A stretch of DNA of 64,000 nt. It comes from Cyanobium sp. NIES-981. GTDB taxonomy: Bacteria; Cyanobacteriota; Cyanobacteriia; PCC-6307; Cyanobiaceae. The position numbers and the translations under genes were made by a program. The DNA lies in contig CAMDEM010000012.1 in assembly GCA_945896675.1 (NCBI GenBank), positions 1-64,000 on the forward strand, given 5' to 3'. This document shows, one piece after another, positions 25,260-34,793 of this stretch (position 1 is its first letter; every line of letters begins with the position of its first letter). Under the pieces are notes generated by a model. The model did no database searches, was not told the origin of the DNA, and was given only the letters and a program-made list of their open reading frames with translations.

Positions 25260-26584
25260 GGCAGCGTTCCCCTTTGGCGGGTTTGGGGGCGATCTTGGCC
25301 TTCCTGGGCCCCATTGCGGTAAGAGCCCGTCAGCTCCCGCAGCACGGGCAGTACATAGCTGATGGGTGTTCGCCATTCCACATAGCCATGGGCCTTGAGG
25401 GTGAGGCCCTCGCGGATCGGGAAGACACTGCTACCCCGAGACAAGGTCCATCGGTAGCCATCAAAGCTGCGGGATCCACGGGCCAGGGCAATGTCGGCTC
25501 GCATCACCGGCCCGCCCTTCACCAAGGCTTCTGCCAGCTGGGGATTGCCCATGGTGGTGTCCACATCCTCACGGGTTGCCGGCAGCAGGCTCACCCGTTG
25601 CACCTGGCCGAGCAGTCCCCCGAAACGGCCCCGTTCATTCCAATCCGGCACCACCTCCATCGGCAAGCCGATGGGTAAACGCCGGGCATCGGCAGGGGGG
25701 AAATAGGCCACGGCAAAGAGGGTGTCGCCGAGCTTTCCGCCCAGGGTTCCCAAGCGCTGGCCGGGCTTCACCGTTTGGCCCCGCACCACCTGGAGATCGA
25801 GGATTTGCCCAGGACGATCCGCCAGCAGGGTTCCTTCGTAGCCCAATCGGGCCTTGGTCACCTTGATCTGGCGACGGGTGTCGTCAATGCGGTACTGGCG
25901 CCTTTGCTGCTCGGTATCGATCTCCAGCTTCACTTTCTCGAAGGCATCCACCACTTCCTTCTCGCGAATGCGCAGGTTTTCGATGGCCACATCGAGCTGG
26001 GTGGCCCGATCTTCCGTCGCAACCACTTCCTCCGAGAGGGGGGCCACCACGTCGCGGCGGGCAAGCAAGCGGAAGTCGGCAACCTTTTGGTTGTAGGTGC
26101 GGCGCAGCCGGCCTAAGCGCAGGCGTTCGCTCTGCAACTTCGCCAACGACGTGTCCCGAACCCGGCGTGCGGACTCCAGTCGCACCCCATCCCGCTGGTT
26201 GAGATTGGCATTGATGCCAATCAACTGAAGCAAATCATGCTCCTGGCGCCGCAACTCCTGATCCAAGGTGGGCAAATACATCGTGATCAAGGGTTGGCCC
26301 TTGCTCACCGTTTGCCCCACCTTGACCGCGATCGAGAGGATCTGGCCCTCAGCGCGGGCATCAATCACCCGGGATCCCCCCGGCACAATCATCACGCCGC
26401 GACCAACAACCTCGGTGGGCACGGGCCAGAACAACACCCACCCCCCCGTCAGCACACCCAAGGTTCCCAGGGCCAGGAGCACCTGCCCCTCGGGATCCTT
26501 CGATTGGCGCTGCAGCCAGGATTGGAAGCGCTGCAATCCAGCCCTTGATCGATCAGTCAACGATTGCAGGGAGCCTTCCCGCAT
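25256..26584 (-). CDS. HlyD-type membrane-fusion protein, NHLM bacteriocin-secretion-like
   Basis: 442 aa from ATG 26584, overlapping the previous stop by one base. One transmembrane helix (about 37-55) follows a cytoplasmic N-terminus. The split lipoyl/barrel-sandwich domain begins V-I-D-A-R-A-E-G-Q-I-L-S-I-A-V-K-V-G-Q-T-V-S-K-G-like around residue 80, has a long coiled coil in the middle, and returns at L-Q-V-V-R-G-Q-T-V-K-P-G. The arrangement resembles adaptors of Nif11/nitrile-hydratase-leader microcin export systems. No peptidase-ABC transporter is nearby, so the exporter must be elsewhere or the role differs. Confidence 0.8.
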   Translation of the reverse strand: MREGSLQSLTDRSRAGLQRFQSWLQRQSKDPEGQVLLALGTLGVLTGGWVLFWPVPTEVVGRGVMIVPGGSRVIDARAEGQILSIAVKVGQTVSKGQPLITMYLPTLDQELRRQEHDLLQLIGINANLNQRDGVRLESARRVRDTSLAKLQSERLRLGRLRRTYNQKVADFRLLARRDVVAPLSEEVVATEDRATQLDVAIENLRIREKEVVDAFEKVKLEIDTEQQRRQYRIDDTRRQIKVTKARLGYEGTLLADRPGQILDLQVVRGQTVKPGQRLGTLGGKLGDTLFAVAYFPPADARRLPIGLPMEVVPDWNERGRFGGLLGQVQRVSLLPATREDVDTTMGNPQLAEALVKGGPVMRADIALARGSRSFDGYRWTLSRGSSVFPIREGLTLKAHGYVEWRTPISYVLPVLRELTGSYRNGAQEGQDRPQTRQRGTLP

Positions 26585-28224
26585 CAACGTCCAAATCGCT
26601 CCAGGAGATGGTCACCAACCCGCAGGGCATTGGCGATCGCGGTCAGGGAGGGATTCACGGCACCAATGGTGGGCATGAAGCTGGTATCCACCACATAGAG
26701 ATTGTCCAGTTCATGGGTCTTGCAGTGGATATCAAGAACGGATGTGGCCGGATCAGTACCAAAACGACACGTGCCAGCCTGGTGACCCACAGCCGCAATC
26801 GACATCTCACTCTTGATGTAGAACTGGCGCTCCACCAAGTGGTTTTTCAGGTAGAGCTGATCCAGCAGCCCCGTCAGCCTGCCGTACAAATGCTGGGCCG
26901 CTGATTGGTTGTTAGGGGTGTAATTGAGGTTGATCTGGCCCTCCTGATTGACCGTCACCCGATTCTCAGCGGCCGGTAAATCTTCCGATGAGATCCAGAA
27001 GTCCAGGGCATGCTCGGCGATCTTGTCCATCGACCATCCCGGCATCAGAAAGGTTTCCAATGGGGCATAGCCCTTCATGATGGTGCCATTGGTCTTACCC
27101 GTCATCTGAATATTGCCCATCGGATAGTCGAAGTCGGCATCTCCGAGGTACCAATCGTTGATGGTGATTGTTTTCTGGAACACCGTGGTGTTGGGCTCAT
27201 GGGCCAGGGCCACCATCGCCTTGCTGTTGTGATACATGTAATTGCGCCCCACCTGATCGGAGCCATTGGCCAAGCCCTTGGGGTGCTGATCATTGGCAGA
27301 CATCAACAACAGCCGGGCACTATTGGCGGCACCGCAGCTCACCACAACCACATCACCGCTGACGGTCATGGGTAGGCCGTCGCGCTCTAGTTGAACAGCC
27401 TTGACCGTGCGGCCACTGGCATCGGTGAGCAGCCGTGACACATGGGCCCGGGTCAGCAAGCTCACGTTGTTCGCAGCCAGGGCCGGACGCATGCCAAGCA
27501 CATCGGCATCACTCTTGGCATGGACCAAACAAGGGAAGCCATCACAGCAATTGCACTTGCGACAGCGGCTAAAGGCCATGTTGGTTTCATCCAACATCAC
27601 CCCAGTAGGGGCATGGAAAGGATGCAAGCCAGCGCTGCGTAGATCGTCTACCAGCTTTTGGATTCTTGGCTCGTGGGCAATCGGAGGATGGGGGTACGGG
27701 CCTTGGCAGGGGGGCTCGGTGGGATCTTCTCCCCGTTGACCATGGACGTGATACATCTCCTCAGCCCGCTGGTAAAAGGGCTCAAAATCGCTATACCGCA
27801 AGGGCCAGGCCGGGGAGATGCCATCAAAATGGACAAGCTCCTCAAAATCTTGCTGGCGGAGCCGGAAGTGGGCAGCGCCGTACATCTTGGTGGCACCACC
27901 GACAAAGTAGTGACTGCCAGGCTGAAAAGGTTTGTTGTGTTTATCGAACCAGGTGTCTTTGGAGACATAGCGGCCCTTTTGGAACACTTCTTCCGCATCC
28001 CAATTCTGGGGTTCCTGGGGCAACCAATCCCCCCGTTCCAACACCAAAACCTTGAGACCAGAAGCGGCCAAGTGGCGGGCCAAGGTGCCCCCACCGGCAC
28101 CACTGCCCACAATCACAATGTCAAAATGGGCCCCATCCGACACCTCAAGCTGGGCACCTTGGGGTAGGGGCGAGATCGCCAATGACGGACCTGGAATTTC
28201 AACGAAGGGGTGTGAAAGAGCCAT
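26584..28224 (-). CDS. GMC family oxidoreductase, catalytic residues intact
   Basis: 546 aa. The FAD Rossmann motif is V-G-S-G-A-G-G-G-T-L at about 36-45. The C-terminal active-site strand is V-G-H-Q-A-G-T-C-R-F-G with the catalytic His at about 481, and the second member of the pair is Asn at about 524 (A-V-N-P-S-L-T). An unusual C-R-K-C-N-C-C-D-G-F-P-C cluster near residue 220 could bind metal or form disulphides. It has no Tat or Sec signal. GMC enzymes of this branch oxidise sugars, sugar acids or alcohols with quinone or cytochrome acceptors. It is encoded 19 bp after the glycosidase gene. Confidence 0.88.
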   Translation of the reverse strand: MALSHPFVEIPGPSLAISPLPQGAQLEVSDGAHFDIVIVGSGAGGGTLARHLAASGLKVLVLERGDWLPQEPQNWDAEEVFQKGRYVSKDTWFDKHNKPFQPGSHYFVGGATKMYGAAHFRLRQQDFEELVHFDGISPAWPLRYSDFEPFYQRAEEMYHVHGQRGEDPTEPPCQGPYPHPPIAHEPRIQKLVDDLRSAGLHPFHAPTGVMLDETNMAFSRCRKCNCCDGFPCLVHAKSDADVLGMRPALAANNVSLLTRAHVSRLLTDASGRTVKAVQLERDGLPMTVSGDVVVVSCGAANSARLLLMSANDQHPKGLANGSDQVGRNYMYHNSKAMVALAHEPNTTVFQKTITINDWYLGDADFDYPMGNIQMTGKTNGTIMKGYAPLETFLMPGWSMDKIAEHALDFWISSEDLPAAENRVTVNQEGQINLNYTPNNQSAAQHLYGRLTGLLDQLYLKNHLVERQFYIKSEMSIAAVGHQAGTCRFGTDPATSVLDIHCKTHELDNLYVVDTSFMPTIGAVNPSLTAIANALRVGDHLLERFGR

Positions 28225-28243
28225 GGGAACGAAGGAGGAATCG

Positions 28244-30970
28244 TTAGCCGGAGGGATAACGGCTGAGCTGGTTAATCATCTTGGCCGTCATGGCACTCCA
28301 GCCCGTCTGGTGGGAAGCCCCCACACCACTACCATTATCACCGTGAAAATATTCGTTGAACAGGATTAAATCCTTCCAGTTGGGGTCATTCTGAAACAGA
28401 TCCACTTGGCCATTGAAGGCGCGGCGACCCTCACCATCCCGGCGGAAGATGCCAACCAAGCGCTCTTCTAGCAGCAGGGAAGCCTCCCAGAGGTTGACCC
28501 AATGGCCCGAACCGGTTGGGAATTCCACCTTGAAGCTGTCACCAAAGAAGTGGGAATACTTCTGTAGCGACTCGATCAACAGGAAGTTGATGGGCATCCA
28601 TACGGGACCGCGCCAATTAGAATTACCGCCAAACATGGCAACGGGGCTGTCGGCAGGGCTGTAGGCCAAGGTTTCATGGTCGACCCCCTCGGTATAGCTA
28701 TAGGGATTCGATTCATACACCTTGGAAAGCCCTCTAATTCCATAGGGAGAGAGGAACTCCTCCTCATCAAACAAGCGCTGGCAAATGCGCCTTAACCTGT
28801 CTTCAGGAACCAGGGTGAAAAGGATTCGATCATCGTGCCAGCGGCCCAGATTATGCTCAAGCCATGTGGGCGTGGTGCGCTCATGCACAAACCACTTCAT
28901 GTTGCTTAGAATATCAAGTACCGGCAGACGGTCAACGGTTTCCCGATCAAAACTTGAAACAGCCAACAGGGGAATCAATCCAGAAAGCGAACGGGTACGC
29001 AGATAATCACAACTACCATCTGGCCGCTTGATCACATCGTAATAGAAGCCATCATCATCATCCCAACTCAAGTAGCCCCGGGTTGCAGACGTATTGAGAG
29101 TAATCGCAAGCTGGGTAAAATCACAAACAAAACGCTCACAAATATCGACATACTCAGGCTCCTCCCGACTCAATTCAACTGCAATATTCAGCAGATTCAA
29201 GCTAAGGGAAGCCATCCAGGCGGTGCCATCACACTGCTCAATGTGGCTGCCATCGGCAAGGGGGAAACGGCGATCAAAGACGGCAATATTATCGAGGCCA
29301 AGGAAGCCTCCCTCAAAGACATTGTCGCCTGAGCGATCATTGCGATTCGCCCACCAGCCGTATTCAAGCAGTAATTTGCGCAGGGACGATCGCAGAAAGG
29401 CTTGATCGGCAACTCCAGATTGCTTGCGATCGATCTGATAGATCCGCATCGCCGCCCAGGCCCCAATCGGCGGGTTGGGATCGGAAAGCGCCCATTCATA
29501 GGCTGGGGTCTGGGCACTCGGAGAGGTGAAGTGTGGCGATCGCAGCAGCATGCATTGCTCCTTCGCCGTGGCTGGATCGATCACGGCAAAAGCCACCGCG
29601 TGGAACATCAAATCCCACTGGCAAAAGTAGGGGTACTCCCACGAATCCGGCATCGAAATGATGTTGTGGGCATGGAGACGACTCCAGAGGGCCGTATCGG
29701 TTTGCCAGCGATTACTCGGAGGAGGGGGCTGGGTTGGGTCCCCCTCCAGCCAACGCAGCACACTCCAGCCGTAGTACTTCTTGCACCACAGCAAACCGGC
29801 CAAGGCCGTGGAATGGATCAGGCGATCATCTGCCGTGAGGCCTGGCAGAAGATGCTCTTGGAAAGCATGCCAATCGGCCTCCCGCTCCACAAAAATCCCA
29901 TCGAAGCCAGCACCAAACGGTTCAACCGCTGGCCCATCAGCCGTTGGGCTATCAGCTGCTTGGGGGCGCAGACGCAGCTGCACGCACCATTCTTCGCCAG
30001 GGGCCAGATCCCTCTGCAGCAAACGGGCCGCCTTGGTGCCAAATCGAGCCGGATTGATGGCACCCGCCTCTCCGTCCACCACATACCGATGGAAACCATC
30101 CTTCTGGAAGGGGGTGGGGTTGGGCTGGTGATACAGACGATCCAGGTTGGTTTCGTTGTCGGTAAACAGCCAATCGCCCTGCTCCCGGCAGTGCAATGCA
30201 TAGGCCTCCAAATGGGCCAAGGCTGGAATCGCCACAGCATCCTTTGACACCCCCTCATTTGAGACAGCCATGGGCTGGCATGTCTGGCCTGGATAACCCC
30301 AGGACCAGGTATTCCGCATCCAAATCGTGGGCAACAACGTGATTGGCGCTGTTGCCGGCCCCCGATTCACAACCCTGATCTGAATCAGGATGTCGGTGGG
30401 TGATGCCTTGGCATATTCAATAACAACATCGAAGTAGCGATTGTCGTCAAAGATGCCGGTATCAACAAGCTCGTATTCAGGCTGGTCCCGGCCGCGACGT
30501 CCATTTTCATCGACCAAGTGCTGGTAGGGAAATTCAGCCTGGGGGTACTTGTAGAGCCCCCGCATAAAGCTGTGGGTCGGGGTATTCGCCTGATGAAAGT
30601 AGTAGTCCTTGATATCTTCGCCATGGTTCCCCTCAGGGTTTCCCAGGCCAAAGGGACGTTCCTTCAGGATCGGATCAACGCCATTCCAAAGGGCCACGGA
30701 AAAGCAGAGGCGGCACTGGTCATCACACAGACCAAGCAGGCCGTCCTCCCCCCAGCGATAGGCCCGCGAGCGGGCATGGTCATGGGGAAAGGAGGTCCAG
30801 GCATTGCCATCGGCGGAGTAGTCCTCCCGCACCGTGCCCCACTGGCGCTCGGGCAAGTAACTGCCCCAGAGAGCCCAGGGTTGGGTCTCGCTATCACGCT
30901 CGAGAAGCCGTTGAACTTCGGCAAGTTGGCTGTTCATGACAGGGCCGCCGGAATCGGGGGTGCTGGTCAT
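28244..30970 (-). CDS. GH63-like (MGH1-type) glucosidase
   Basis: 908 aa. The N-terminal half is beta-rich (W-G-S-Y-L-P-E-R-Q-W-G, E-D-Y-S-A-D-G-N-A-W) and the C-terminal half is an (alpha/alpha)6 barrel with W-D-L-M-F-H-A-V-A-F, S-N-W-R-G-P-V-W-M-P-x-N and F-N-E-Y-F-H-G-D-N-G. This is the layout of GH63/mannosylglycerate-hydrolase-like enzymes, which cleave alpha-glucosides or glucosyl/mannosylglycerate. No signal peptide. It sits between two GMC oxidoreductase genes (ATGA overlap with the upstream one), so its product may feed them. Base composition looks less GC-rich than the housekeeping part of the window. Confidence 0.88.
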   Translation of the reverse strand: MTSTPDSGGPVMNSQLAEVQRLLERDSETQPWALWGSYLPERQWGTVREDYSADGNAWTSFPHDHARSRAYRWGEDGLLGLCDDQCRLCFSVALWNGVDPILKERPFGLGNPEGNHGEDIKDYYFHQANTPTHSFMRGLYKYPQAEFPYQHLVDENGRRGRDQPEYELVDTGIFDDNRYFDVVIEYAKASPTDILIQIRVVNRGPATAPITLLPTIWMRNTWSWGYPGQTCQPMAVSNEGVSKDAVAIPALAHLEAYALHCREQGDWLFTDNETNLDRLYHQPNPTPFQKDGFHRYVVDGEAGAINPARFGTKAARLLQRDLAPGEEWCVQLRLRPQAADSPTADGPAVEPFGAGFDGIFVEREADWHAFQEHLLPGLTADDRLIHSTALAGLLWCKKYYGWSVLRWLEGDPTQPPPPSNRWQTDTALWSRLHAHNIISMPDSWEYPYFCQWDLMFHAVAFAVIDPATAKEQCMLLRSPHFTSPSAQTPAYEWALSDPNPPIGAWAAMRIYQIDRKQSGVADQAFLRSSLRKLLLEYGWWANRNDRSGDNVFEGGFLGLDNIAVFDRRFPLADGSHIEQCDGTAWMASLSLNLLNIAVELSREEPEYVDICERFVCDFTQLAITLNTSATRGYLSWDDDDGFYYDVIKRPDGSCDYLRTRSLSGLIPLLAVSSFDRETVDRLPVLDILSNMKWFVHERTTPTWLEHNLGRWHDDRILFTLVPEDRLRRICQRLFDEEEFLSPYGIRGLSKVYESNPYSYTEGVDHETLAYSPADSPVAMFGGNSNWRGPVWMPINFLLIESLQKYSHFFGDSFKVEFPTGSGHWVNLWEASLLLEERLVGIFRRDGEGRRAFNGQVDLFQNDPNWKDLILFNEYFHGDNGSGVGASHQTGWSAMTAKMINQLSRYPSG

Positions 30971-32487
30971 CGAATCAACGCCTTGAGTTCAGCTGCGATA
31001 CGGAGGGCATTGGCAATCACCGTGAGGCCTGGGCCCACCGCCGGGCAACTGGGGAACATACTGGCATCGGCAATCGTGAGATTGGCCACCTCATGGCTGC
31101 GGCCCTTGAGGTCCACTACTGACGTGGCTGGATTCACGCCCATCCGACAGGTTCCACAGGCATAACCCACCACCGAAAGGGGCGCCTCTCCCCGGGGATG
31201 GGTGGGGGCTGTTTTCACCACATGGGTGAGGGGGTCAGCCTCCACCTCCTTGAGGGTGTCAACCCAGCGATAGACCAACCGGTCATGGGCTTCGCGGTTG
31301 TTGTGAAGGTAATTCACCTGAATGCGATCACCCCGCAGGGATACCCGGTTGTGGCGATCGGGCAACACCGGGCTCAGGGCCCACCAACTCACCGAGCGGG
31401 CAGCCAACTGCTCAAGGCCCATGTTGGGCAGCAATTTGGTCACCAAGGAGAGCACCGGTGGGGATTCGGAAAACAGGGCGTCCTGGAGAACCCCTCCACC
31501 GGTCTGGAGGGTTCCCAGGGGGAAGGACACGTTTTTGTCGCCCCAGAGGAAATCACTCACCCCAAGACTGCGCGGATAACGGCCGGAATTGGGCTCGGCC
31601 GCCAACTGCAAGATCGAGGTGAGCTGGGGATTCATCAGGTTGCGGCCCACCTGATCGGAACCATTGGACAAACCCCGGGGATGGTGATCGGTGGCTGAAC
31701 GCAGCAGAATCGCAGCGGTGTTGATGGCCCCGGCGGCCAGCACCACATGGTGGGCCATAAACAGCCAGTTTTGACCGGCCACGTTGGCTTCCACGCCGCG
31801 CACCTCGGTGCCGGATGGGTTGACATGCAGCCGGGTCACCTCGGTGCCGGTGCGGACCGTGATGGTGCCCTTGGGCTCGAGGGCCCGATCAACACCAAAC
31901 AATTCAGCATCGCCAGAGGGATCCACCGGCGATTGCGACCAGCTCAAGGGGAGGTCGTAGGGATGGGTGCCATGGCGTTGCAGAGCCAAGCGAAGCTCCT
32001 CCATGAAGGGCTCAATCGGCTTGGGAGCCAGGCCATAGTCCCCCTGGCGGTTGGGCTCGGTGGGATCAACACCAGAGCGTCCATGGACGCGATAGCGATC
32101 CTCGGCCTGGGTATACCAAGGGGCCATCTCCCCATAACCCAATCCCCAGGCAGGAGCATGGGCCTCCTGCAGGGCAAGGCCTTCGAACTCTTGTTCGCGC
32201 ATGCGTTCCAGCACGCCGCCCCAGATCTTGGTATTGCCGCCAAGGGCGTACAGGGTCTGGGGGGAGAACGGATCACCGTCCGTGCCAAACCACTGTTCTT
32301 TGGGGTGGTAACGGTCCTTGCGGAACAGACCCACGTCGGCCACGTTTTGCTCTTCGATGGGGAGCTGGACCCCCCGCTCGAGCACAAGCACCTTGAGGCC
32401 GGAGCCGGCCAGGTCGCCAGCCAAGGTGCCCCCAGCGGCCCCCGTTCCCACCACAATGATGTCGTAGGTGATGTCATCAATGATCAT
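30967..32487 (-). CDS. GMC-type flavoprotein with lost catalytic pair
   Basis: 506 aa with a good FAD motif (V-G-T-G-A-A-G-G-T-L, residues 13-22) and overall similarity to the other GMC protein. However, the catalytic His position reads V-G-Y-A-C-G-T-C-R-M-G (Tyr at about 442), and the partner Asn/His is Gly at about 485 (A-V-G-P-G-L-T). It lacks the Cys cluster of its paralogue. It probably still binds FAD but may not oxidise alcohols in the standard way; a partner subunit or altered chemistry is possible. It lies 48 bp after cox subunit III, in the same run. Confidence 0.82.
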   Translation of the reverse strand: MIIDDITYDIIVVGTGAAGGTLAGDLAGSGLKVLVLERGVQLPIEEQNVADVGLFRKDRYHPKEQWFGTDGDPFSPQTLYALGGNTKIWGGVLERMREQEFEGLALQEAHAPAWGLGYGEMAPWYTQAEDRYRVHGRSGVDPTEPNRQGDYGLAPKPIEPFMEELRLALQRHGTHPYDLPLSWSQSPVDPSGDAELFGVDRALEPKGTITVRTGTEVTRLHVNPSGTEVRGVEANVAGQNWLFMAHHVVLAAGAINTAAILLRSATDHHPRGLSNGSDQVGRNLMNPQLTSILQLAAEPNSGRYPRSLGVSDFLWGDKNVSFPLGTLQTGGGVLQDALFSESPPVLSLVTKLLPNMGLEQLAARSVSWWALSPVLPDRHNRVSLRGDRIQVNYLHNNREAHDRLVYRWVDTLKEVEADPLTHVVKTAPTHPRGEAPLSVVGYACGTCRMGVNPATSVVDLKGRSHEVANLTIADASMFPSCPAVGPGLTVIANALRIAAELKALIR

Positions 32488-32535
32488 CGTTGAGCTCCTG
32501 AAATCGTGGGGTGATGCATGGTGATAGGCCTCCAG

Positions 32536-33114
32536 TTATTGCCAGACATAAATCAGCAGGAACAGGATGATCCAGATCACATCCACGAAGTGCCAGAACA
32601 GCGAGGTGGCCTCGACGCCCTGCTCCCCACCGACGTAATTGCCAGGAATAAAGGACTTCACCAACATCAAGCCCATGAGACCAATACCAGTCGCCACATG
32701 CAGACCGTGGAAGCCGGTGAGGAGGTAGAAGGTACCTCCAAAGGTGCCTGAGGTGAAGCCAAACTGCAGGCCACTCCATTCCACATATTGGCCATAGAGG
32801 AAGTAGGCACCCATGGCCATACTCAACAGCCAAAACCCTCGGAAGAGGGCCATATTCTCTTTGGCCTTAAAGCGCTCAGCCAAATAGATGGTGCCGCTGC
32901 TAGAAACCAGCACAATGGTATTGATCAGGGGCGCATGAACCTCTAACCCTTGAACTCCCGAGGGCAGCCAATTAAGAGCGGAGGTTTTGAGTAGGGCATA
33001 GCCGCTAAAAAATGCCAAAAAGATGACACTTTCCGAGCAAAGGAAAATGATGAAGCCGGTGAGATTGTGGCTCTGATGGCCGTGCTCTTGACTGGGGGGA
33101 TTGGAGAGGGTCAT
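32536..33114 (-). CDS. ctaE: Cytochrome c oxidase-type subunit III (ARTO)
   Basis: 192 aa with five transmembrane helices, the short form of subunit III found in cyanobacterial and other small heme-copper oxidases. The end carries H-F-V-D-V-I-W-I-I-L-F-L-L-I-Y-V-W and an earlier E-S-V-I-F-L-A-F-F helix, both typical. It stabilises subunit I and may help proton uptake. The order ctaC-ctaD-ctaE is standard, with only 3 bp between ctaD and ctaE. Confidence 0.94.
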   Translation of the reverse strand: MTLSNPPSQEHGHQSHNLTGFIIFLCSESVIFLAFFSGYALLKTSALNWLPSGVQGLEVHAPLINTIVLVSSSGTIYLAERFKAKENMALFRGFWLLSMAMGAYFLYGQYVEWSGLQFGFTSGTFGGTFYLLTGFHGLHVATGIGLMGLMLVKSFIPGNYVGGEQGVEATSLFWHFVDVIWIILFLLIYVWQ

Positions 33115-33117
33115 GGA

Positions 33118-34788
33118 TCAGGCCTCCTGCAGGGCTTGCTCATAGGACTGCTGGTTTTCCACCAGGGGCAGGCCGGTTCCATAGCCATAGGGACGGGCAA
33201 TCACCGTGGGGACATTCTCACCAAAGTTGTCCTCGGCGGGAGGTGAAGGCAACAGCCACTCCAAGCCAATGGCATTCCACGGGTTGGCGGGGGCTTTCTC
33301 GCCCCGCACCCAGGAACTCAGCATGTTGAGCAAAAAGGGGATGATCGAAACCCCGAGCAAAAAGGCCCCCAAACTGGCGAGCACATTCCAGAAGGCAAAT
33401 TCCGGGTCATAGGAGGAGACGCGCCTGGGCATGCCCATCAACCCCAAGGGGTGCATGGGCAGGAAGTTGAGGTTGGCACCCACAAAGGTGAGGAGGAAGT
33501 GCACCTTGCCCAAGCCCTCGTAGGGCATCCGGCCCGTGAACTTGGGGAACCAGTGGTAGATGGCTGCAAAGATGCCCATCACGGCGGCCCCGTAGATCAC
33601 ATAGTGGAAGTGGCCAACCACAAAATAGGTGTTACTGACGTGAATATCAACAGGCACGGTGGCCAACATGATGCCAGTGACGCCGGCAAAAACAAAATTA
33701 AACAAGCCGCCAAGACAGAAAAGCATCGGCGTGGTGAGCCTCAATTTGCCCCGCCAGATGGTGCCAAGCCAAGCGAACACCTTCACGCCGGTTGGCACCG
33801 CAATCAGCATGGTGCTGAACATGAAGAAGTTGCGCATCCACTGGGCTACGCCACTGGGAAAAATATGGTGAACCCAAACAACCAAACCCAAGCCAACAAT
33901 CAGGAAGGAGGCGACAGCCACATAGACATAGCCAAACAATGGCTTGCGGGAATAGACAGGGAAAAGTTCTGAGAAAATGCCAAAGACCGGCAGAATGATC
34001 ACATAGACGGCCGGGTGGGAATAGAACCAGAAAAAGTGTTGGTAGAGCACCGGGTCACCACCACCTTCAGGCTCGTAAAAACTGGTGCCAAAGGTGAGAT
34101 CCATCAACAGCATCACCGCCCCTCCGGTGAGGGCAGGCAGGCCAATCAACTGCAGGCTCTGGGCAGCCAAAGCTGTCCAACAGAAGATCGGCATGCGAAA
34201 GAAGCCCATGCCTGGGGCACGCATGCGCAGGATCGTGGTGACGAAATTCACCGCGCCCATGATCGACGACACCCCCGAGAGGGCCACAGCCGTGAGCCAT
34301 AAACCCTGGCCATTGACGAAATGGCCGAGGGGGTTCTGAATACTCACCGGCGGATAGGACCACCAACCGGAATAGGCAGGTCCTCCCGGCACAAAGAAGC
34401 TGGCAATCAACAGGGTGCCAAAAATAGGCACCAACCAAAACGCCACGGCATTCAACCGCGGGAACGCCATATCCGGTGCACCAATCATGGTGGGGATCAA
34501 CAGGTTGTTGAGCCCATTCAGCACCGGGAAGATGAAGAGGAACAACATGATCGTTCCGTGCATCGTGTAAATGCCGTTGTACACGGTGCGATCCACCAAA
34601 TCGGCCTCCGGCGTGATCAATTCACCCCGGATGATCATGGCCAGCAGGCCACCAATCATGAAATAGAAAAACGCCAGCACGATGTACTGAATACCAATCA
34701 CCTTGGCATCGGTGTTGAACGTGAAATAGCGTCTCCAGGAGCCTTCTTCTGGGTGGGCGTAATTCGGGGGGAAGCTGGCGGAAGTCAT
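33118..34788 (-). CDS. ctaD: Heme-copper oxidase subunit I, A2 type (ARTO)
   Basis: 556 aa, twelve helices. Haem and CuB ligands are visible: H77 (T-M-H-G-T), H258 in the helix VI motif F-Y-S-H-P-A-V-Y, the H-H pair in V-H-H-I-F, and V-G-H-F-H-Y near the C-terminus. The active-site Tyr is Y262. Helix VI reads Y-S-H-P rather than G-H-P-E-V, the A2-type variant in which a Tyr-Ser pair replaces the D-channel Glu. It reduces O2 to water in cytoplasmic or thylakoid membranes; with the CuA-less subunit II, a quinol or unusual donor is likely. Confidence 0.95.
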   Translation of the reverse strand: MTSASFPPNYAHPEEGSWRRYFTFNTDAKVIGIQYIVLAFFYFMIGGLLAMIIRGELITPEADLVDRTVYNGIYTMHGTIMLFLFIFPVLNGLNNLLIPTMIGAPDMAFPRLNAVAFWLVPIFGTLLIASFFVPGGPAYSGWWSYPPVSIQNPLGHFVNGQGLWLTAVALSGVSSIMGAVNFVTTILRMRAPGMGFFRMPIFCWTALAAQSLQLIGLPALTGGAVMLLMDLTFGTSFYEPEGGGDPVLYQHFFWFYSHPAVYVIILPVFGIFSELFPVYSRKPLFGYVYVAVASFLIVGLGLVVWVHHIFPSGVAQWMRNFFMFSTMLIAVPTGVKVFAWLGTIWRGKLRLTTPMLFCLGGLFNFVFAGVTGIMLATVPVDIHVSNTYFVVGHFHYVIYGAAVMGIFAAIYHWFPKFTGRMPYEGLGKVHFLLTFVGANLNFLPMHPLGLMGMPRRVSSYDPEFAFWNVLASLGAFLLGVSIIPFLLNMLSSWVRGEKAPANPWNAIGLEWLLPSPPAEDNFGENVPTVIARPYGYGTGLPLVENQQSYEQALQEA

Positions 34789-34793
34789 GGGGA

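Noticed and set aside
12385-26584. A lanthipeptide/proteusin gene cluster
   Set aside because: Nif11 domains and an NHLM-like adaptor are present, but no LanM, radical SAM, cyclodehydratase or C39 transporter, and the Nif11 proteins have no core peptide.
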